64,000 nucleotides of DNA from Phycisphaerae bacterium (GCA_016927755.1 JAFGLZ010000183.1:62001-126000); one strand, 5' to 3'; numbered from the stretch's first letter, positions 8,336 through 18,230 are shown. Numbers and translations are program-made. Notes: a model not told the origin generated them from the sequence alone.

Positions 8336-8557
8336 TACCACCCGATTCTTGCGGCTTCGTCCACCCATGTCAACGGACGCGACACAATCAATCTCGCGCC
8401 CTCGCGTCACGGAAACTCCCCCGGCCCAAGAGAGTCGCACCGTGCTCATGGGCCGATCCTGACGCCGAAAACGTGGATTCTAAGGGACTTTCCCCCGAAT
8501 CGTGGTAGCAATCGGGCCCCCATCTGTGTCTTCTTGTATGGAAAGCCCTAGCGGCGT

Positions 8558-8585
8558 TTGTACTTGGTGCGGGCTGCCTTATAAT
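8558..8585 (+). promoter_or_regulatory. Sigma70-like promoter for the MacAB-like operon
   Basis: TTGTAC (8558-8563), a 16-bp spacer and a consensus TATAAT (8580-8585) stand about 100 bp upstream of the adaptor ATG at 8685. A consensus -10 is uncommon in this GC-rich sequence. The remainder of the 8336-8684 intergenic region shows nothing else I can support. Confidence 0.55.
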
Positions 8586-8684
8586 CGATATTCCGGTGGC
8601 CTTGCGGCGCTTGGGGCCGGCGCGGAAGGAACGGCCCGGCCACATCCTGTCCAATCACGGCACAACCTTCTGGCGGTGGAAGAC

Positions 8685-9851
8685 ATGCGAGCAGTGATCA
8701 TCTTGGTCATCCTGGGAATCCTCGGCACGGGCGGATGGTACGGCTACGCCCACTGGATCAACCCGCCCGTGCCCGTCGAGTACAAGACCGCCAAGCTCGA
8801 AAAGGGCACGCTGATCTCGACCGTCTCGGCGACGGGAACGATCGAGCCGGTGCTCAAGGTTCTGGTCGGCACCCAGGTCAGCGGGACGATCATGAAGTGG
8901 TACGCCGACTTCAACCAGAAGATCGAGGAAGGCTTCGTCCTGGCCGAGTTGGACCAGGAACGGTTCAAGGTCGTCGTGGAGCAACGCAAGGCGGCCGCCG
9001 CCGTTGCCAAGGCCCGCGTCGAGGAGGCCAAGGCCCAGTTGACCAAGGCCAGCATGGATTGCGAACGAATCGAGCGGATGTACAAGAAGGAGGCCGCAAC
9101 CGACTACGAGTATCGCCAGGCAAAGGCCGACGAGGCGGTCTGCCATGCGGCGCTTCTCGCGGCTCAGGCCCAGTCCCAGGCTGCCGAGGCCGACGTTCAG
9201 CAGGCGACGGTGGAGCTCGACAAGACGATCATTCGATCGCCCATCGACGGCGTGGTCATCTCACGTGACGTGGACGAGGGGCAGACGGTAGCGGCCGCCA
9301 TGAACACGCCGACCCTCTTCACGATCGCCAACGACCTGACCAAGATGCGCGTCAACGCCGCGGTCAGCGAGATGGATATCGGCAAGGTCCGCGACGGCAT
9401 GAAGGCCGAGTTCAAGGTCGACGCGTATCCGAACAAATCCTTCAGCGGCACCGTTTCGCAAGTCCGCTACGCCGAGAAGATCGAGAACAACGTGGTGACC
9501 TATACGACCCTGATCACCGTGGACAATCCCGAGCTGCTGCTGCGACCCGGTATGACGGCCAGGATCCAATTCGAGGTCGAGCGGGTCGAAAACGCCGTCA
9601 AGGTCCCCAACGCCGCGCTGCGATTTCTCCCCCGAGAAGAAAGCGAGAAGCTCAGGAAGCAGACCGGCAAGAGCGAGACGTCGCAATCGCCCTGCGTCTA
9701 CCAGCTCAAAGACGGCAAGCCCGCCAAGGTTGCCGTGACGCTCGGCCTGAACGACGGGAAATTCACGGCCATCACCTCAGGCAACCTCGAGGCCGGCGAC
9801 GTTGTCGTGACCGCCGAGGAAGGCGGCAAACCCAAGCGGGGAAGTAGATGA
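8685..9851 (+). CDS. MacA-like periplasmic adaptor of an ABC efflux pump
   Basis: The 388-aa product, read from the ATG that begins MRAVIILVILGILG, has one N-terminal membrane anchor and the membrane-fusion-protein order: first half of the lipoyl domain (GTIEPVLKVLVGTQVSG), a long alpha-helical hairpin (about residues 85-170, rich in Ala/Lys/Glu), second lipoyl half (IIRSPIDGVVISRDVDEGQ), then beta-barrel and membrane-proximal domains. It would connect the MacB-type ABC transporter encoded immediately downstream to an outer-membrane channel. Its stop codon overlaps the ATPase start (ATGA), indicating translational coupling. The frame is open to 8502 but only the 8685 start precedes a membrane anchor. 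Exported substrate unknown (lipoproteins, peptides or antibiotics in known relatives). Confidence 0.88.
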   Translation: MRAVIILVILGILGTGGWYGYAHWINPPVPVEYKTAKLEKGTLISTVSATGTIEPVLKVLVGTQVSGTIMKWYADFNQKIEEGFVLAELDQERFKVVVEQRKAAAAVAKARVEEAKAQLTKASMDCERIERMYKKEAATDYEYRQAKADEAVCHAALLAAQAQSQAAEADVQQATVELDKTIIRSPIDGVVISRDVDEGQTVAAAMNTPTLFTIANDLTKMRVNAAVSEMDIGKVRDGMKAEFKVDAYPNKSFSGTVSQVRYAEKIENNVVTYTTLITVDNPELLLRPGMTARIQFEVERVENAVKVPNAALRFLPREESEKLRKQTGKSETSQSPCVYQLKDGKPAKVAVTLGLNDGKFTAITSGNLEAGDVVVTAEEGGKPKRGSR

Positions 9852-10567
9852 GCGGTCCACTGATCGACGTCCGCGACGCATGGAAGTCTTATCACGTCGG
9901 CTCGGTCGAAGTCCAGGCCGTTCGCGGTGTGTCGCTGCGCCTCGAGCATGGCGACTTCGTCGCCGTCACCGGCGCGAGCGGCTCGGGAAAGTCGACCTTC
10001 CTGAACCTCATCGGATGTCTAGATCAGATCGATCGTGGCAGCTACGCCTTCGAAGGTCGTCCCACCGAACGGCTGTCGCGTCGCGATCTGGCCACGTTGC
10101 GGAACCGGCGTATAGGATTCGTCTTTCAGACGTTTAATCTGCTTCCGCGGTCGACCATCGTCTACAACGTCGCGTTGCCGCTCGCCTATCAGGGCGTCAC
10201 ACGACGGGAACGGAACCGGCGAGCGGCCGAGATGCTCGAGCGCGTCGGTCTGGCCGATCGGCTCAAGCACCATCCCAATCAACTCTCGGGCGGCCAACAG
10301 CAGCGCGTCGCGATCGCGCGCGCGCTGGTCACGCAGCCGGTGGTCGTGCTGGCCGACGAACCGACGGGAAACCTCGACAGCAAAACCGGCAAGGAGATCA
10401 TGGCGTTCCTTCGACAACTCAACTGCGACGAAGGCATGACCATCCTGCTCGTAACGCATGAGGCCGACGTTGCCGGGTACGCCCATCGCGAAATCGTCTT
10501 CCGCGACGGCCAGATCGTCCACGATGGGCTGCCGGCCGCCAAGAGAGAGATGTCCGAGGTATCGTAG
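9848..10567 (+). CDS. MacB/LolD-type ABC transporter ATPase
   Basis: A 239-aa stand-alone nucleotide-binding subunit of the MacB/LolD/FtsE group. Visible are Walker A GASGSGKST (about residues 39-47), the ABC signature LSGGQQQRVAIARAL, Walker B VVVLADEPTGNLD and the H-loop LLVTHE. In E. coli MacB the ATPase is fused to the permease; here it is separate, as is usual outside the gamma-proteobacteria. It overlaps the adaptor gene by 4 bp and ends 4 bp before the first permease gene. It energises conformational change of the MacB-like permeases rather than classic substrate translocation through the membrane. Confidence 0.93.
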   Translation: MSGPLIDVRDAWKSYHVGSVEVQAVRGVSLRLEHGDFVAVTGASGSGKSTFLNLIGCLDQIDRGSYAFEGRPTERLSRRDLATLRNRRIGFVFQTFNLLPRSTIVYNVALPLAYQGVTRRERNRRAAEMLERVGLADRLKHHPNQLSGGQQQRVAIARALVTQPVVVLADEPTGNLDSKTGKEIMAFLRQLNCDEGMTILLVTHEADVAGYAHREIVFRDGQIVHDGLPAAKREMSEVS

Positions 10568-10571
10568 CGAG

Positions 10572-11816
10572 ATGGGACCGTCGACCCTCGTCATCGAAGC
10601 GCTGCACAGTCTGACCAAGAACGTGGGGCGGACCGCGCTGTCGATCCTGGGGATCGTGATCGGCATCGCTTCGGTCATCGCGATGATGGCCGTGGGAACG
10701 GGAACGGAACGGGCAGTCGAGAAGGAGATCTCTCGGTGGGGCGACGACTGGATCGTCGTCTGGTACGAAGGCCGGCAACGGGGCGGCGTTCGCCGCAGGG
10801 GCGCCATGATGCCGAACGTCGTCGAGAAGGACGTCGAGGCGATCCGAGAGCAATGCCCCGCGGTCCGAGCGGCTTCGCTAGCCCACTACTGCGGAGACAG
10901 ACAGGTCGTCTCCAGCTACGGCAACTACAACACCAACATCCGCGGTGTCGAGCCCAGTTGCTTCGACATCCGGCGATGGGAAATCATGCGCGGCCGGGAG
11001 ATGACCGATCAGGATCTGGGACAGCGCCGCAAAGTGTGCTGGCTCGGAATGACCGTTGTCGAAAAGCTCTTCGGCACGATCGACCCGATCGGAAAGACCG
11101 TCAGAATCGACCGGCATCCGTTCGAGGTGTGCGGCGTCTTGAGGCCGAAAGGCTCCAGCGGCCAGGGCGACGATGCCGACGACTTGATCCTGATGCCGCT
11201 GACCACGGCCCAGACGCTCATCATCGGCAACTTCCCGCCAAGCGTCTTCTATGCCGCCGCCAAACCCACCGCGTCCGTTCAAGAAGCCAAAGAGCAGATC
11301 CAAAAGCTCTTGCGAGAACGACACCACGTCGGCCAGGACGAAGAAGAACCCTACGGCATGTGGGACCGTAGCCAGCTCGCCGAATCAAACAGCAACATCA
11401 CCGGCACGTTCAAGACACTGCTGACCTTCATCGGCTCCATCTCGTTGCTCGTCGGCGGCGTGGGCATCATGAACATCATGCTCGTCTCCGTGACCGAACG
11501 GACGCGCGAGATCGGCGTGCGGATGGCCATCGGCGCCAAGTCCCGACACATCCTCACGCAATTCTTGTGTGAATCCGTCGTCCTGTGCGCGATCGGAGGA
11601 GTCTTCGGCTTCGGTCTGGGCTACCTGCTGGCCGAGATGACGACCTACTCCTTCATGGAAGACCTGACCGGTGGCCTGACCGTCGAGTGCGAACTCTCCT
11701 ACACCATGGTGGCCGTGGCCATCGGAGTTTCGACCGGCGTCGGCATCTTCTTCGGCTTCTATCCGGCCTTTCGTGCCAGTCGCCTCGATCCGATCGATGC
11801 GCTGCGGTATGAGTAG
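10572..11816 (+). CDS. MacB-like ABC permease, copy 1
   Basis: A 414-aa FtsX/MacB-type permease. Residues about 20-45 form TM1 (ALSILGIVIGIASVIAMMAV); a MacB periplasmic core domain follows to about residue 270, and a C-terminal FtsX domain with three membrane segments ends in RLDPIDALRYE, a very typical MacB ending. Start taken at the ATG four bases after the ATPase stop. The gene has a tandem paralogue immediately downstream that matches it closely along its whole length, including the first 60 residues and the C-terminal domain. The two products may form a heterodimer around one ATPase pair. Confidence 0.9.
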   Translation: MGPSTLVIEALHSLTKNVGRTALSILGIVIGIASVIAMMAVGTGTERAVEKEISRWGDDWIVVWYEGRQRGGVRRRGAMMPNVVEKDVEAIREQCPAVRAASLAHYCGDRQVVSSYGNYNTNIRGVEPSCFDIRRWEIMRGREMTDQDLGQRRKVCWLGMTVVEKLFGTIDPIGKTVRIDRHPFEVCGVLRPKGSSGQGDDADDLILMPLTTAQTLIIGNFPPSVFYAAAKPTASVQEAKEQIQKLLRERHHVGQDEEEPYGMWDRSQLAESNSNITGTFKTLLTFIGSISLLVGGVGIMNIMLVSVTERTREIGVRMAIGAKSRHILTQFLCESVVLCAIGGVFGFGLGYLLAEMTTYSFMEDLTGGLTVECELSYTMVAVAIGVSTGVGIFFGFYPAFRASRLDPIDALRYE

Positions 11817-11923
11817 GGTCTGGGTCTTGGGGAGCAGGGATGGGCGCCGCAAGCGAGGCGCCGCGGCACCCGCCGCTTGCGAGAGTGAATTCGGAACCTT
11901 CCCAGCCAGAGGTATCGTGGAGA

Positions 11924-13168
11924 ATGGGACTGCTGACCATCATCGCTGAAGCCTTGCACAGCCTGAGCAAGAGCATTGTACGCACCGGGCTGTCGATCCT
12001 GGGTATCGTGATCGGCATCGCCGCGGTGATCGCCATGATGGCGGTGGGTACGGGTACGCAACGAGCCGTCGACGAGGAGGTCTCTCGCCTCGGCGATGAC
12101 TGGCTCGTCGTCTGGTACGAGGGGCGGCAACGGGGCGCCGTTCGCCGGAAGGGAGGCGTTCTGCCGACCGTCGTCGAGGACGACGTCCAGGCCATCCGAG
12201 ACCAATGCCAGGGCATCCGTGCCCTCTCCCTTGCGCACTTCTTCCACGGCAAGCAAGTGGTCTCCTCCATCGGTAACTACAACACCACGATCCGCGGGCT
12301 CGAACCCTCGTGCTTCGACATCTTCCACTGGGATGTACTGCGCGGGCGACGGATGACCGATGAGGATAACGCCGCGCGCTACAAGGTCTGTTGGCTGGGA
12401 ATCACGGTGGTCGAGAAACTGTTCGGTACGCTTGACCCGCTCGGGCAGACAATCCGGATCGACCGTCACCCGGTCGAAGTGGTCGGCATACTGATGCCGA
12501 AAGGCTCGGGGGCCGACGGGGAGGACCTCGATGACGTGGTTGTGATGCCCCTGGCGACCACACAGACGCTGCTCGCGGGCAATTTCCCGCCGCGCGTGTT
12601 CTTCGCCGCGGCCAAGGCCGGCGTCCCCGTTCAGATCGTCAAGGAACGGATCCGCTCGCTCCTGCGCGAGCGGCATAGGGTGGGGGAAGACGAAGAGGAA
12701 CCCTACGGCATGTTCGACCGATCGGTCTACGCCGAGGCCCGCGGACGGATGACCGGCGCGTTCAAGACGTTGATGACCTTCATCGCGTCGATCTCGCTCT
12801 TCGTCGGCGGCGTCGGCATCATGAACATCATGTTCGTTTCGGTGACGGAGCGAACGCGCGAGATCGGCGTCCGAATGGCGATCGGTGCAAACTCGCGGCA
12901 CATCCTGACACAGTTCCTGTGCGAGGCGGTGGTCTTGTGTGGAGTCGGCGGCGTCCTGGGATTCGCGCTGGGTTGGGCGCTGGCGAACTTCACGGTCAGC
13001 TCGTTCATGGGAGTCCTGACACGAGGCCTGACCGTGGAGTGCGAGCTCTCCTACACCATGGTGGCCGTCGCCATCGGCGTCTCCGCCGGCGTCGGTATCT
13101 TCTTCGGCTTCTACCCCGCCTACCGCGCCAGCCGCCTCGATCCCATCGACGCACTCAGATATGAGTAG
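11924..13168 (+). CDS. MacB-like ABC permease, copy 2 (tandem paralogue)
   Basis: A 414-aa MacB-type permease, the same length as the upstream copy and with the same architecture: TM1 (LSILGIVIGIAAVIAMMAV), periplasmic core, FtsX domain with three membrane segments and the ending RLDPIDALRYE. The ATG at 11924 (MGLLTIIAEALHSL) aligns with the start of copy 1 and has GTGGAG upstream; the open frame extends to 11840 without homology to copy 1. The two copies differ by scattered substitutions, with the periplasmic core the more variable part, consistent with an old tandem duplication and specialisation into a heterodimeric permease. The 107-bp gap between them is longer than the other gaps in the operon. 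Confidence 0.9.
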   Translation: MGLLTIIAEALHSLSKSIVRTGLSILGIVIGIAAVIAMMAVGTGTQRAVDEEVSRLGDDWLVVWYEGRQRGAVRRKGGVLPTVVEDDVQAIRDQCQGIRALSLAHFFHGKQVVSSIGNYNTTIRGLEPSCFDIFHWDVLRGRRMTDEDNAARYKVCWLGITVVEKLFGTLDPLGQTIRIDRHPVEVVGILMPKGSGADGEDLDDVVVMPLATTQTLLAGNFPPRVFFAAAKAGVPVQIVKERIRSLLRERHRVGEDEEEPYGMFDRSVYAEARGRMTGAFKTLMTFIASISLFVGGVGIMNIMFVSVTERTREIGVRMAIGANSRHILTQFLCEAVVLCGVGGVLGFALGWALANFTVSSFMGVLTRGLTVECELSYTMVAVAIGVSAGVGIFFGFYPAYRASRLDPIDALRYE

Positions 13169-13556
13169 GCCCCAGCGGTCACCGACTAAGGGGCCCGAAA
13201 CTGCAATGAGCCCGCTTCCCCACCTGACACCAGCCCCTAAACCCCAAGCTGCCTGCAACAAACCTTGAACCGTGTGGCCCAGAGACTGTTCAAACATTCA
13301 TGCGGCCAGCTTGGCGGGGTCCCCAAATACCGCGCCTGCCAGTCCTGGCCGATGGCGGATTATGGGACCGCCTCGATTTCTTGCCGCAACGCCGAAATCC
13401 CCGTTTGACTTCGTACAGTGGGAAAGGAATAGTCCACTGCTCGCCGCCCGAAGGACTCGGCCCGCATTGCACGTCGAGTCCATTCCCAAGGACTAGCCAC
13501 GAACGCCAAGAACCCACGGCCGCGAAGCATCTAACGCCTAAACGGGGGAATAGGTC
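13169..13556. other. Intergenic region between the MacAB-like operon and a PEP-CTERM gene
   Basis: No credible coding sequence. A possible promoter for the downstream gene is TTGACT (13405-13410), a 17-bp spacer and AATAGT (13428-13433). A short GGCCCC/GGGGCC inverted repeat (13168-13195) directly after the permease stop may act as a weak terminator. Confidence 0.35.
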
Positions 13557-14351
13557 ATGAGTCTTTCCAGTACGTCACGAACCCAATACCCGCGCCGTCG
13601 CAAACCGGCGATCATCCTCGCCGCCCTGATCGGCGCGATCACCCTTGCGGCCGGAAATGCCCAAGCGGTGATCATCGACTTCGACACGCTCGCCACGGGC
13701 GAGATCGTCACCAACCAGTTCGCCGCCGACGGGCTGCTGATCGACACGGACAACTTCACCAGGTCCTTCGACCTGGGGATCATATATGACAGCACCGGTA
13801 CCGACCCGGGAGCCGACTACGACCTCGAAGGCCCCACCTGGGCCGGCGGGAACCTCGCCCCCGACACCGTGCTCAACAACCTGCTCATCATCGCGCAGGA
13901 CAACACCGACGGTAACGGCGATGGACTGATCGACGTGCCAAACGACGAAGGCCGTCGCCCGTCCGGCGAATTCCTGTTGACCTTCACCACGCCAATCACC
14001 GAGTTCGGCCTCGATCTGATCGACATCGAACTGGCCACCGAGAACGGAGAGGTCCGCTTCTACCGCGGCGGCCTCGGCGGCACCGAGGTCGGCGTCATCG
14101 GGTTCGAGGACTTCGTCGACAATACCTCGCCGTGGTACGACCCGACGGTCGGCTTCGGTGACAACTCCGCCAACAGAATCGCGTCCATCCTGGCCGAGAC
14201 GCTTGACGTGCCCGATTTCGACGCCGTCGTGATCTACATGGGGGGCTCCGGCGGCGTCGATAACCTTCGATACACCCAAGTGCCCGAGCCCCTGTCGCTC
14301 GGGTTCCTGGCAATCGGCGGCGCCCTCATCACCGCACGCCGACGCCGGTAG
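13557..14351 (+). CDS. PEP-CTERM sorted secreted protein
   Basis: A 264-aa exported protein. Signal peptide about residues 1-37, ending GNAQA. The mature part is acidic and beta-rich, with DFDTLATGEIVTNQF near its start, a pattern seen in secreted planctomycete and gamma-proteobacterial PEP-CTERM proteins. The C terminus is a textbook PEP-CTERM signal: VPEPLSLGFLAIGGAL, a hydrophobic stretch, then ARRRR. Such tails direct proteins through exosortase-dependent surface attachment; no exosortase gene is in this window. GGGGGAATAGG lies before the ATG. The enzymatic role, if any, is unknown. Confidence 0.85.
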   Translation: MSLSSTSRTQYPRRRKPAIILAALIGAITLAAGNAQAVIIDFDTLATGEIVTNQFAADGLLIDTDNFTRSFDLGIIYDSTGTDPGADYDLEGPTWAGGNLAPDTVLNNLLIIAQDNTDGNGDGLIDVPNDEGRRPSGEFLLTFTTPITEFGLDLIDIELATENGEVRFYRGGLGGTEVGVIGFEDFVDNTSPWYDPTVGFGDNSANRIASILAETLDVPDFDAVVIYMGGSGGVDNLRYTQVPEPLSLGFLAIGGALITARRRR

Positions 14352-14375
14352 ACCTACAAGACGATAACGCAGATA

Positions 14376-14406
14376 ACGGGAGCCCTTCGAACAGAAGGGC
14401 TCCCGT
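14376..14406 (+). terminator. Hairpin terminator after the PEP-CTERM gene
   Basis: A perfect 12-bp stem (14376-14387 with 14395-14406) with a 7-nt loop lies 24 bp after the stop codon. The T-run after it is weak (CTAAGCTTCCCCTTAT). Confidence 0.6.
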
Positions 14407-14618
14407 CTAAGCTTCCCCTTATGTCGATACCCCACCCTCCCCCCAGATTCCTTCCGAGATATACGTAAACCCACCCCCCTGCACGTCCGATATATCCTTC
14501 GTGCCCGAGCGGACCCCCGCGGGCCCGGCACGGCGAGGCGACGGACGCGGCCCGTCGTCATCCCCAAGACGCCATGATGCTTTCATCCTTTACGCACGTT
14601 TCCGAAAAGGAGTTCGGT

Positions 14619-16400
14619 ATGGTCAGAAACACTCTCGTTGTCGGCATCGTCATGCTAGCGCTCGTATGCGTCCCCGCAACCACCTGGGCCTGCACCACCA
14701 TTCTGGTCACCAAGGGCGCCAGCGCCGACGGATCCGTCATCGTGGCCCACTCCGACGACGATGAGCTCGGCGATCAGCGAATCGTCCACGTCCCCGCCGC
14801 CGACCACGCGCCCGGCACCATGAGACCCGTCTATCCGGGCCTCGTCGGCTTCCCCCGATACGTCGGAACCAGCCGCGGACCGGCCTACAACATCCCCGGC
14901 TACACGCCGACCCAGCCGATCGGATACATCCCACAGGTCCCCCACACCTACGCCTATTTCGACGGTAACTACGGCATCATGAACGAGCACCAACTCCTCA
15001 TCGGCGAATGCACCAACGCCGCCAACGTCAACCTCAAACCCGAAGTCGGCGTCCGCATCATGTGCGTCGAGGAGCTCTCCCGAATCGCACTCGAACGATG
15101 CACCAAGGCGCGCGACGCCGTCCAGCTCATGGGAGATCTCGCCGTCCAGTACGGATACTACGAGTGGGGAGAGACCCTCCTCGTGGCCGACACCGAGGAA
15201 GGCTGGGTCTTCGACATCTGCGGGACCCCCAATGGAACGAGCGCGCTCTGGGTCGCCACACGCGTGCCCGACGGCGAGGTCTTCGCCGCCGCCAACGAGT
15301 TCCGAACGCGCGAAATCGACACCAACGACCCGAACAACGTGCTCTACAGCCCCAACCTCTTCACCGTCACCCAGGCCGCCGGATGGTACGACCCCAACTC
15401 AGGACCCCTCGACTGGCTGCGAACCGTCAGCCCCGGCGAATACAACCACCCCTACTACAGCCTCCGTCGAGTCTGGCGGATCATGGACCGCCTCGCCCCT
15501 GCCCTGAACCTCAGCCCGTGGGTCGAGGACGGCTACACCAAGGCCTATCCCTTCTCGGTCAAACCCGAGAAGAAGCTCACCGTCCGCGACGTCATGTCGC
15601 TCTATCGCGATCATTATGAGGGCACCGAGTTCGATATGTCGCAACAGAACTTGGCCTCGGGCCCCTTCGGCACGCCAACGCGATACATCGGCCCGTACGA
15701 CGGAGCACAGAACCAGCCCGACTCCAACCAGACGATGTTCGGCGCATGGGAGCGACCCATCTCCGTCTTCTACTGCGGCTACACCTACGTGCTCCAGGCT
15801 AGGTCCTGGCTGCCCGACGAAATCGGCGGCGTCGCCTGGGTCGGGTTGGACGTGTCCTACACCACCTGCTTCGTGCCCTTCTACGCCGGAGCGACGGACC
15901 TGCCCGAGTCATATCAGACGGGCTCAACCGATGACTTCGACCACGATGCCGCTTGGTGGGCCTTCAACTTCGTGGCCAACTGGGCCGAGCTGAAGTTCCA
16001 GTACATGATCAAGGACATCCAGGCCACCCAGAAGCAGCTCGAGGACCGCGAATTCGTCGATCAGGTCGCCGTCGAGACGATGGCCCAGACCCTCTACGAC
16101 CAGGACCCCAACACGGCCCGCGAGTACCTGACGGACTACGGAATCGACAACGCCGACGACGTCGTCAGCGAGTGGTGGGAAATGGCCAACGATCTCGTCC
16201 AGAAGTACGACGACGGCTACATCAACGATCCCGTCACCGCAACGGAAGTCGGCTACCCCAAGGAATGGCTCGATCAGGTCGGCTACGACCAGGGCCCAAC
16301 GACCTACAACCAACCAGGCGGGCTCTGCGGACTCGGATGGCCGATGGCGCTCGTGGGAACGCTGGTCGGTCTGATCGGTGTCCGAGGCCGACGCCCGTAG
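14619..16400 (+). CDS. C69-family (dipeptidase A type) N-terminal nucleophile peptidase, surface-anchored
   Basis: The ATG at 14619 is chosen because AAAAGGAG stands seven bases upstream; the frame is open to 14574. The 593-aa product has a signal peptide whose cleavage after Ala24 would expose Cys25 in ACTTILVTKGAS-ADGS, exactly the autocatalytic nucleophile layout of C69/U34 peptidases. Family-typical segments follow: NEHQLLIGECTN, ALERCTKARDAVQLM and the long acidic middle. Relatives cleave dipeptides or the N-terminal residues of small peptides. The C terminus has GLCGLGWPMALVGTLVG then RGRRP, a membrane segment plus basic tail resembling a C-terminal sorting signal. This suggests cell-surface peptidase activity. 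Confidence 0.85.
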   Translation: MVRNTLVVGIVMLALVCVPATTWACTTILVTKGASADGSVIVAHSDDDELGDQRIVHVPAADHAPGTMRPVYPGLVGFPRYVGTSRGPAYNIPGYTPTQPIGYIPQVPHTYAYFDGNYGIMNEHQLLIGECTNAANVNLKPEVGVRIMCVEELSRIALERCTKARDAVQLMGDLAVQYGYYEWGETLLVADTEEGWVFDICGTPNGTSALWVATRVPDGEVFAAANEFRTREIDTNDPNNVLYSPNLFTVTQAAGWYDPNSGPLDWLRTVSPGEYNHPYYSLRRVWRIMDRLAPALNLSPWVEDGYTKAYPFSVKPEKKLTVRDVMSLYRDHYEGTEFDMSQQNLASGPFGTPTRYIGPYDGAQNQPDSNQTMFGAWERPISVFYCGYTYVLQARSWLPDEIGGVAWVGLDVSYTTCFVPFYAGATDLPESYQTGSTDDFDHDAAWWAFNFVANWAELKFQYMIKDIQATQKQLEDREFVDQVAVETMAQTLYDQDPNTAREYLTDYGIDNADDVVSEWWEMANDLVQKYDDGYINDPVTATEVGYPKEWLDQVGYDQGPTTYNQPGGLCGLGWPMALVGTLVGLIGVRGRRP

Positions 16401-16472
16401 CCCCGTTCCCAAAGGGCAACGCCGGATCGCACGAACCCAGCACCGCAATCACCCCAGAGGCGATTCACGATA

Positions 16473-16503
16473 GCCCGGGGCGGCGCCAAACGCCGCTCCG
16501 GGC
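16473..16503. terminator. Shared terminator hairpin between convergent genes
   Basis: A 13-bp stem with one G-T pair (16473-16485 with 16491-16503) and a CCAAA loop lies between the peptidase gene and the convergent aminotransferase gene; it could stop transcription from either side. Confidence 0.55.
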
Positions 16504-16552
16504 CGTCTGCCTGATACAATCGGGAAGCCTCAAAGTATCTCCCCTCTCCGCC

Positions 16553-17863
16553 CTACACCGCCTCCGCCATCAACCGAATCGCCGCCTGAATCGCCTCCGG
16601 CTCCTCGAACCCATAGGACAGCCGAAGCTGCCGCCGCCCGATCTCCGCCAGGTCGCCTCGCGGATGAACGCAGTGCTCCCCGGGAATGAAAATGACCCGC
16701 GGGTGCTTGGCCTGGGCCGGACCGTCGATCCGCTCATCCCCCGTCGTCCGCGTCAGATGCCGGAAGAACCGCGACGCCTCGTGCGTCTCAACGGTCTTGA
16801 ACGTCAGGTAGAAGTAGAAGCCCGCCTTGCCCCCGCTCACGTCCGCCAGCTCGTCGCCGAGATACTCGTCCAGCCACGCGCGGACAGCGACAGCCTTGCG
16901 CCGATACCCGGCCCGGACCTCCTCGAGCTGCGCGTCGATGTGATGATCCAACAACCAGCTCGATACCTCCTGCGTGATCAGCGGCGCGCTGAAGCCCGCG
17001 TCCGAGGTCCGCTGCACCATCGCGATCAGAAACGCACCCCCCCGCCCGATCATGTAACCGATCCGCAGCGCCGGCGCAAGAACCTTCGACAGCGTCCCCG
17101 CCTCATAGACGATCCCCTCCGGGTCGTGCAGCAACCCCGACTCGAGCGGCGCCACGTCCGGCGAGTGAACCAGATCCTCGTACGCACGATCGAAGATGAC
17201 GGGTATCTTCCGCCCGAACCGCCGCGACAACCGCTCCGCCGCCGCCACGATGCCGCGCCGTCGCTCGTTCGACAGGATCGAGCACGTCGGGTTGTTGACC
17301 GTCACGACGTAGAAGAAGCGGATCTGACCGGCTTGGCTGCCCAACCCATCGAGCTTCGCCTCCAGCAAATCGGTCCGAAGCCCCTGCCCGTCCTCCGGAA
17401 CGGTCACCACCTCGAAACCGCGACGCTCCAGGAAGTTCGTGTAGATGTAGTACATCGGGTCCGACGTGATCACGATCCCAGGCGGCAAAACGTAAGCCAG
17501 CGACTCGAGCAGACTCGTCGCCCCGTTCCCCCCGACGATGATCTCTCGATCCGCCAGCGCCTCCTCCGTCAGCCCCCCCACCCCACGACCGATCAGATAG
17601 CGCCGAAGCGCGCCCACGAGCGCCTCCGACCCTCGCGGCATACCGTAGTTCAAGGACTGTCGGTACGTCACCCGATCCCGCAGGACGTGGTCCAGCGCCT
17701 CCTGGATCTTCCCGGCCGGGATCGTACGCTCGTTGACGTAGCCGACGCCCAGATTGATGTCGACCCCATCGCGAAAGTCCGACGCGAACGCCGACATCAT
17801 CCGATTGACCGGCGACGGAACGCTCGACGACTCGCCATACTGCGAAAGCGGAATCTCGTGCAT
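16553..17863 (-). CDS. Class I/II PLP-dependent aminotransferase
   Basis: A 436-aa fold-type I aminotransferase. Start taken at the ATG of [14 protein letters not shown]; the open frame upstream has no aminotransferase-like sequence. Visible landmarks: [13 protein letters not shown] near the start, [15 protein letters not shown] before the cofactor-binding glycine ([12 protein letters not shown]), [10 protein letters not shown] (Asn for PLP), [10 protein letters not shown] (Asp/Tyr contacts to PLP), the Schiff-base lysine in [17 protein letters not shown], and RQLRLSYGF near the end with the carboxylate-binding Arg. It belongs to the broad MocR/2-aminoadipate aminotransferase-like branch; the substrate cannot be told from sequence. 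No operon partner. Confidence 0.85.
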   Translation of the reverse strand: MHEIPLSQYGESSSVPSPVNRMMSAFASDFRDGVDINLGVGYVNERTIPAGKIQEALDHVLRDRVTYRQSLNYGMPRGSEALVGALRRYLIGRGVGGLTEEALADREIIVGGNGATSLLESLAYVLPPGIVITSDPMYYIYTNFLERRGFEVVTVPEDGQGLRTDLLEAKLDGLGSQAGQIRFFYVVTVNNPTCSILSNERRRGIVAAAERLSRRFGRKIPVIFDRAYEDLVHSPDVAPLESGLLHDPEGIVYEAGTLSKVLAPALRIGYMIGRGGAFLIAMVQRTSDAGFSAPLITQEVSSWLLDHHIDAQLEEVRAGYRRKAVAVRAWLDEYLGDELADVSGGKAGFYFYLTFKTVETHEASRFFRHLTRTTGDERIDGPAQAKHPRVIFIPGEHCVHPRGDLAEIGRRQLRLSYGFEEPEAIQAAIRLMAEAV

Positions 17864-17899
17864 TGGCCTCGATGTCACTCCCCGAAGAAGCCCATCACC

Positions 17900-17928
17900 A
17901 TTGACCTTTCTCCCGGAGCACTTGTCAA
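17900..17928 (-). promoter_or_regulatory. Possible promoter of the aminotransferase gene
   Basis: On the minus strand a consensus TTGACA (17923-17928) is followed after 17 bp by GTCAAT (17900-17905), about 37 bp upstream of the ATG. Only three of six -10 bases match. The rest of 17864-18230 contains nothing else I can support. Confidence 0.35.
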
Positions 17929-18230
17929 TGGCGACTTCCCTCCTCGCGCAGAACGCCTGTGACTCCCACCTCCCTGTCATGACTGCCCTTCTTGATGAGC
18001 CTTGAAGCAACGCCCACACCCAAGTCCCGTCCCATGCGGAGGCCGACAGTCAAGCAGCCAACGCGCCCGCCGGCAACAAACCAGAGAAATGGGCCACGCA
18101 GCGCGTCAACCGCCGCTCCGACTCCGAGGTAGATAAGAGAACCAAGCCGAATATCGGCTGTGACAGCGTGGACGGTCCGAGGTTCGCGCCGGCGCTGCCG
18201 GACCCCAAGAGGATCAGAAAGGAGAGAGAA

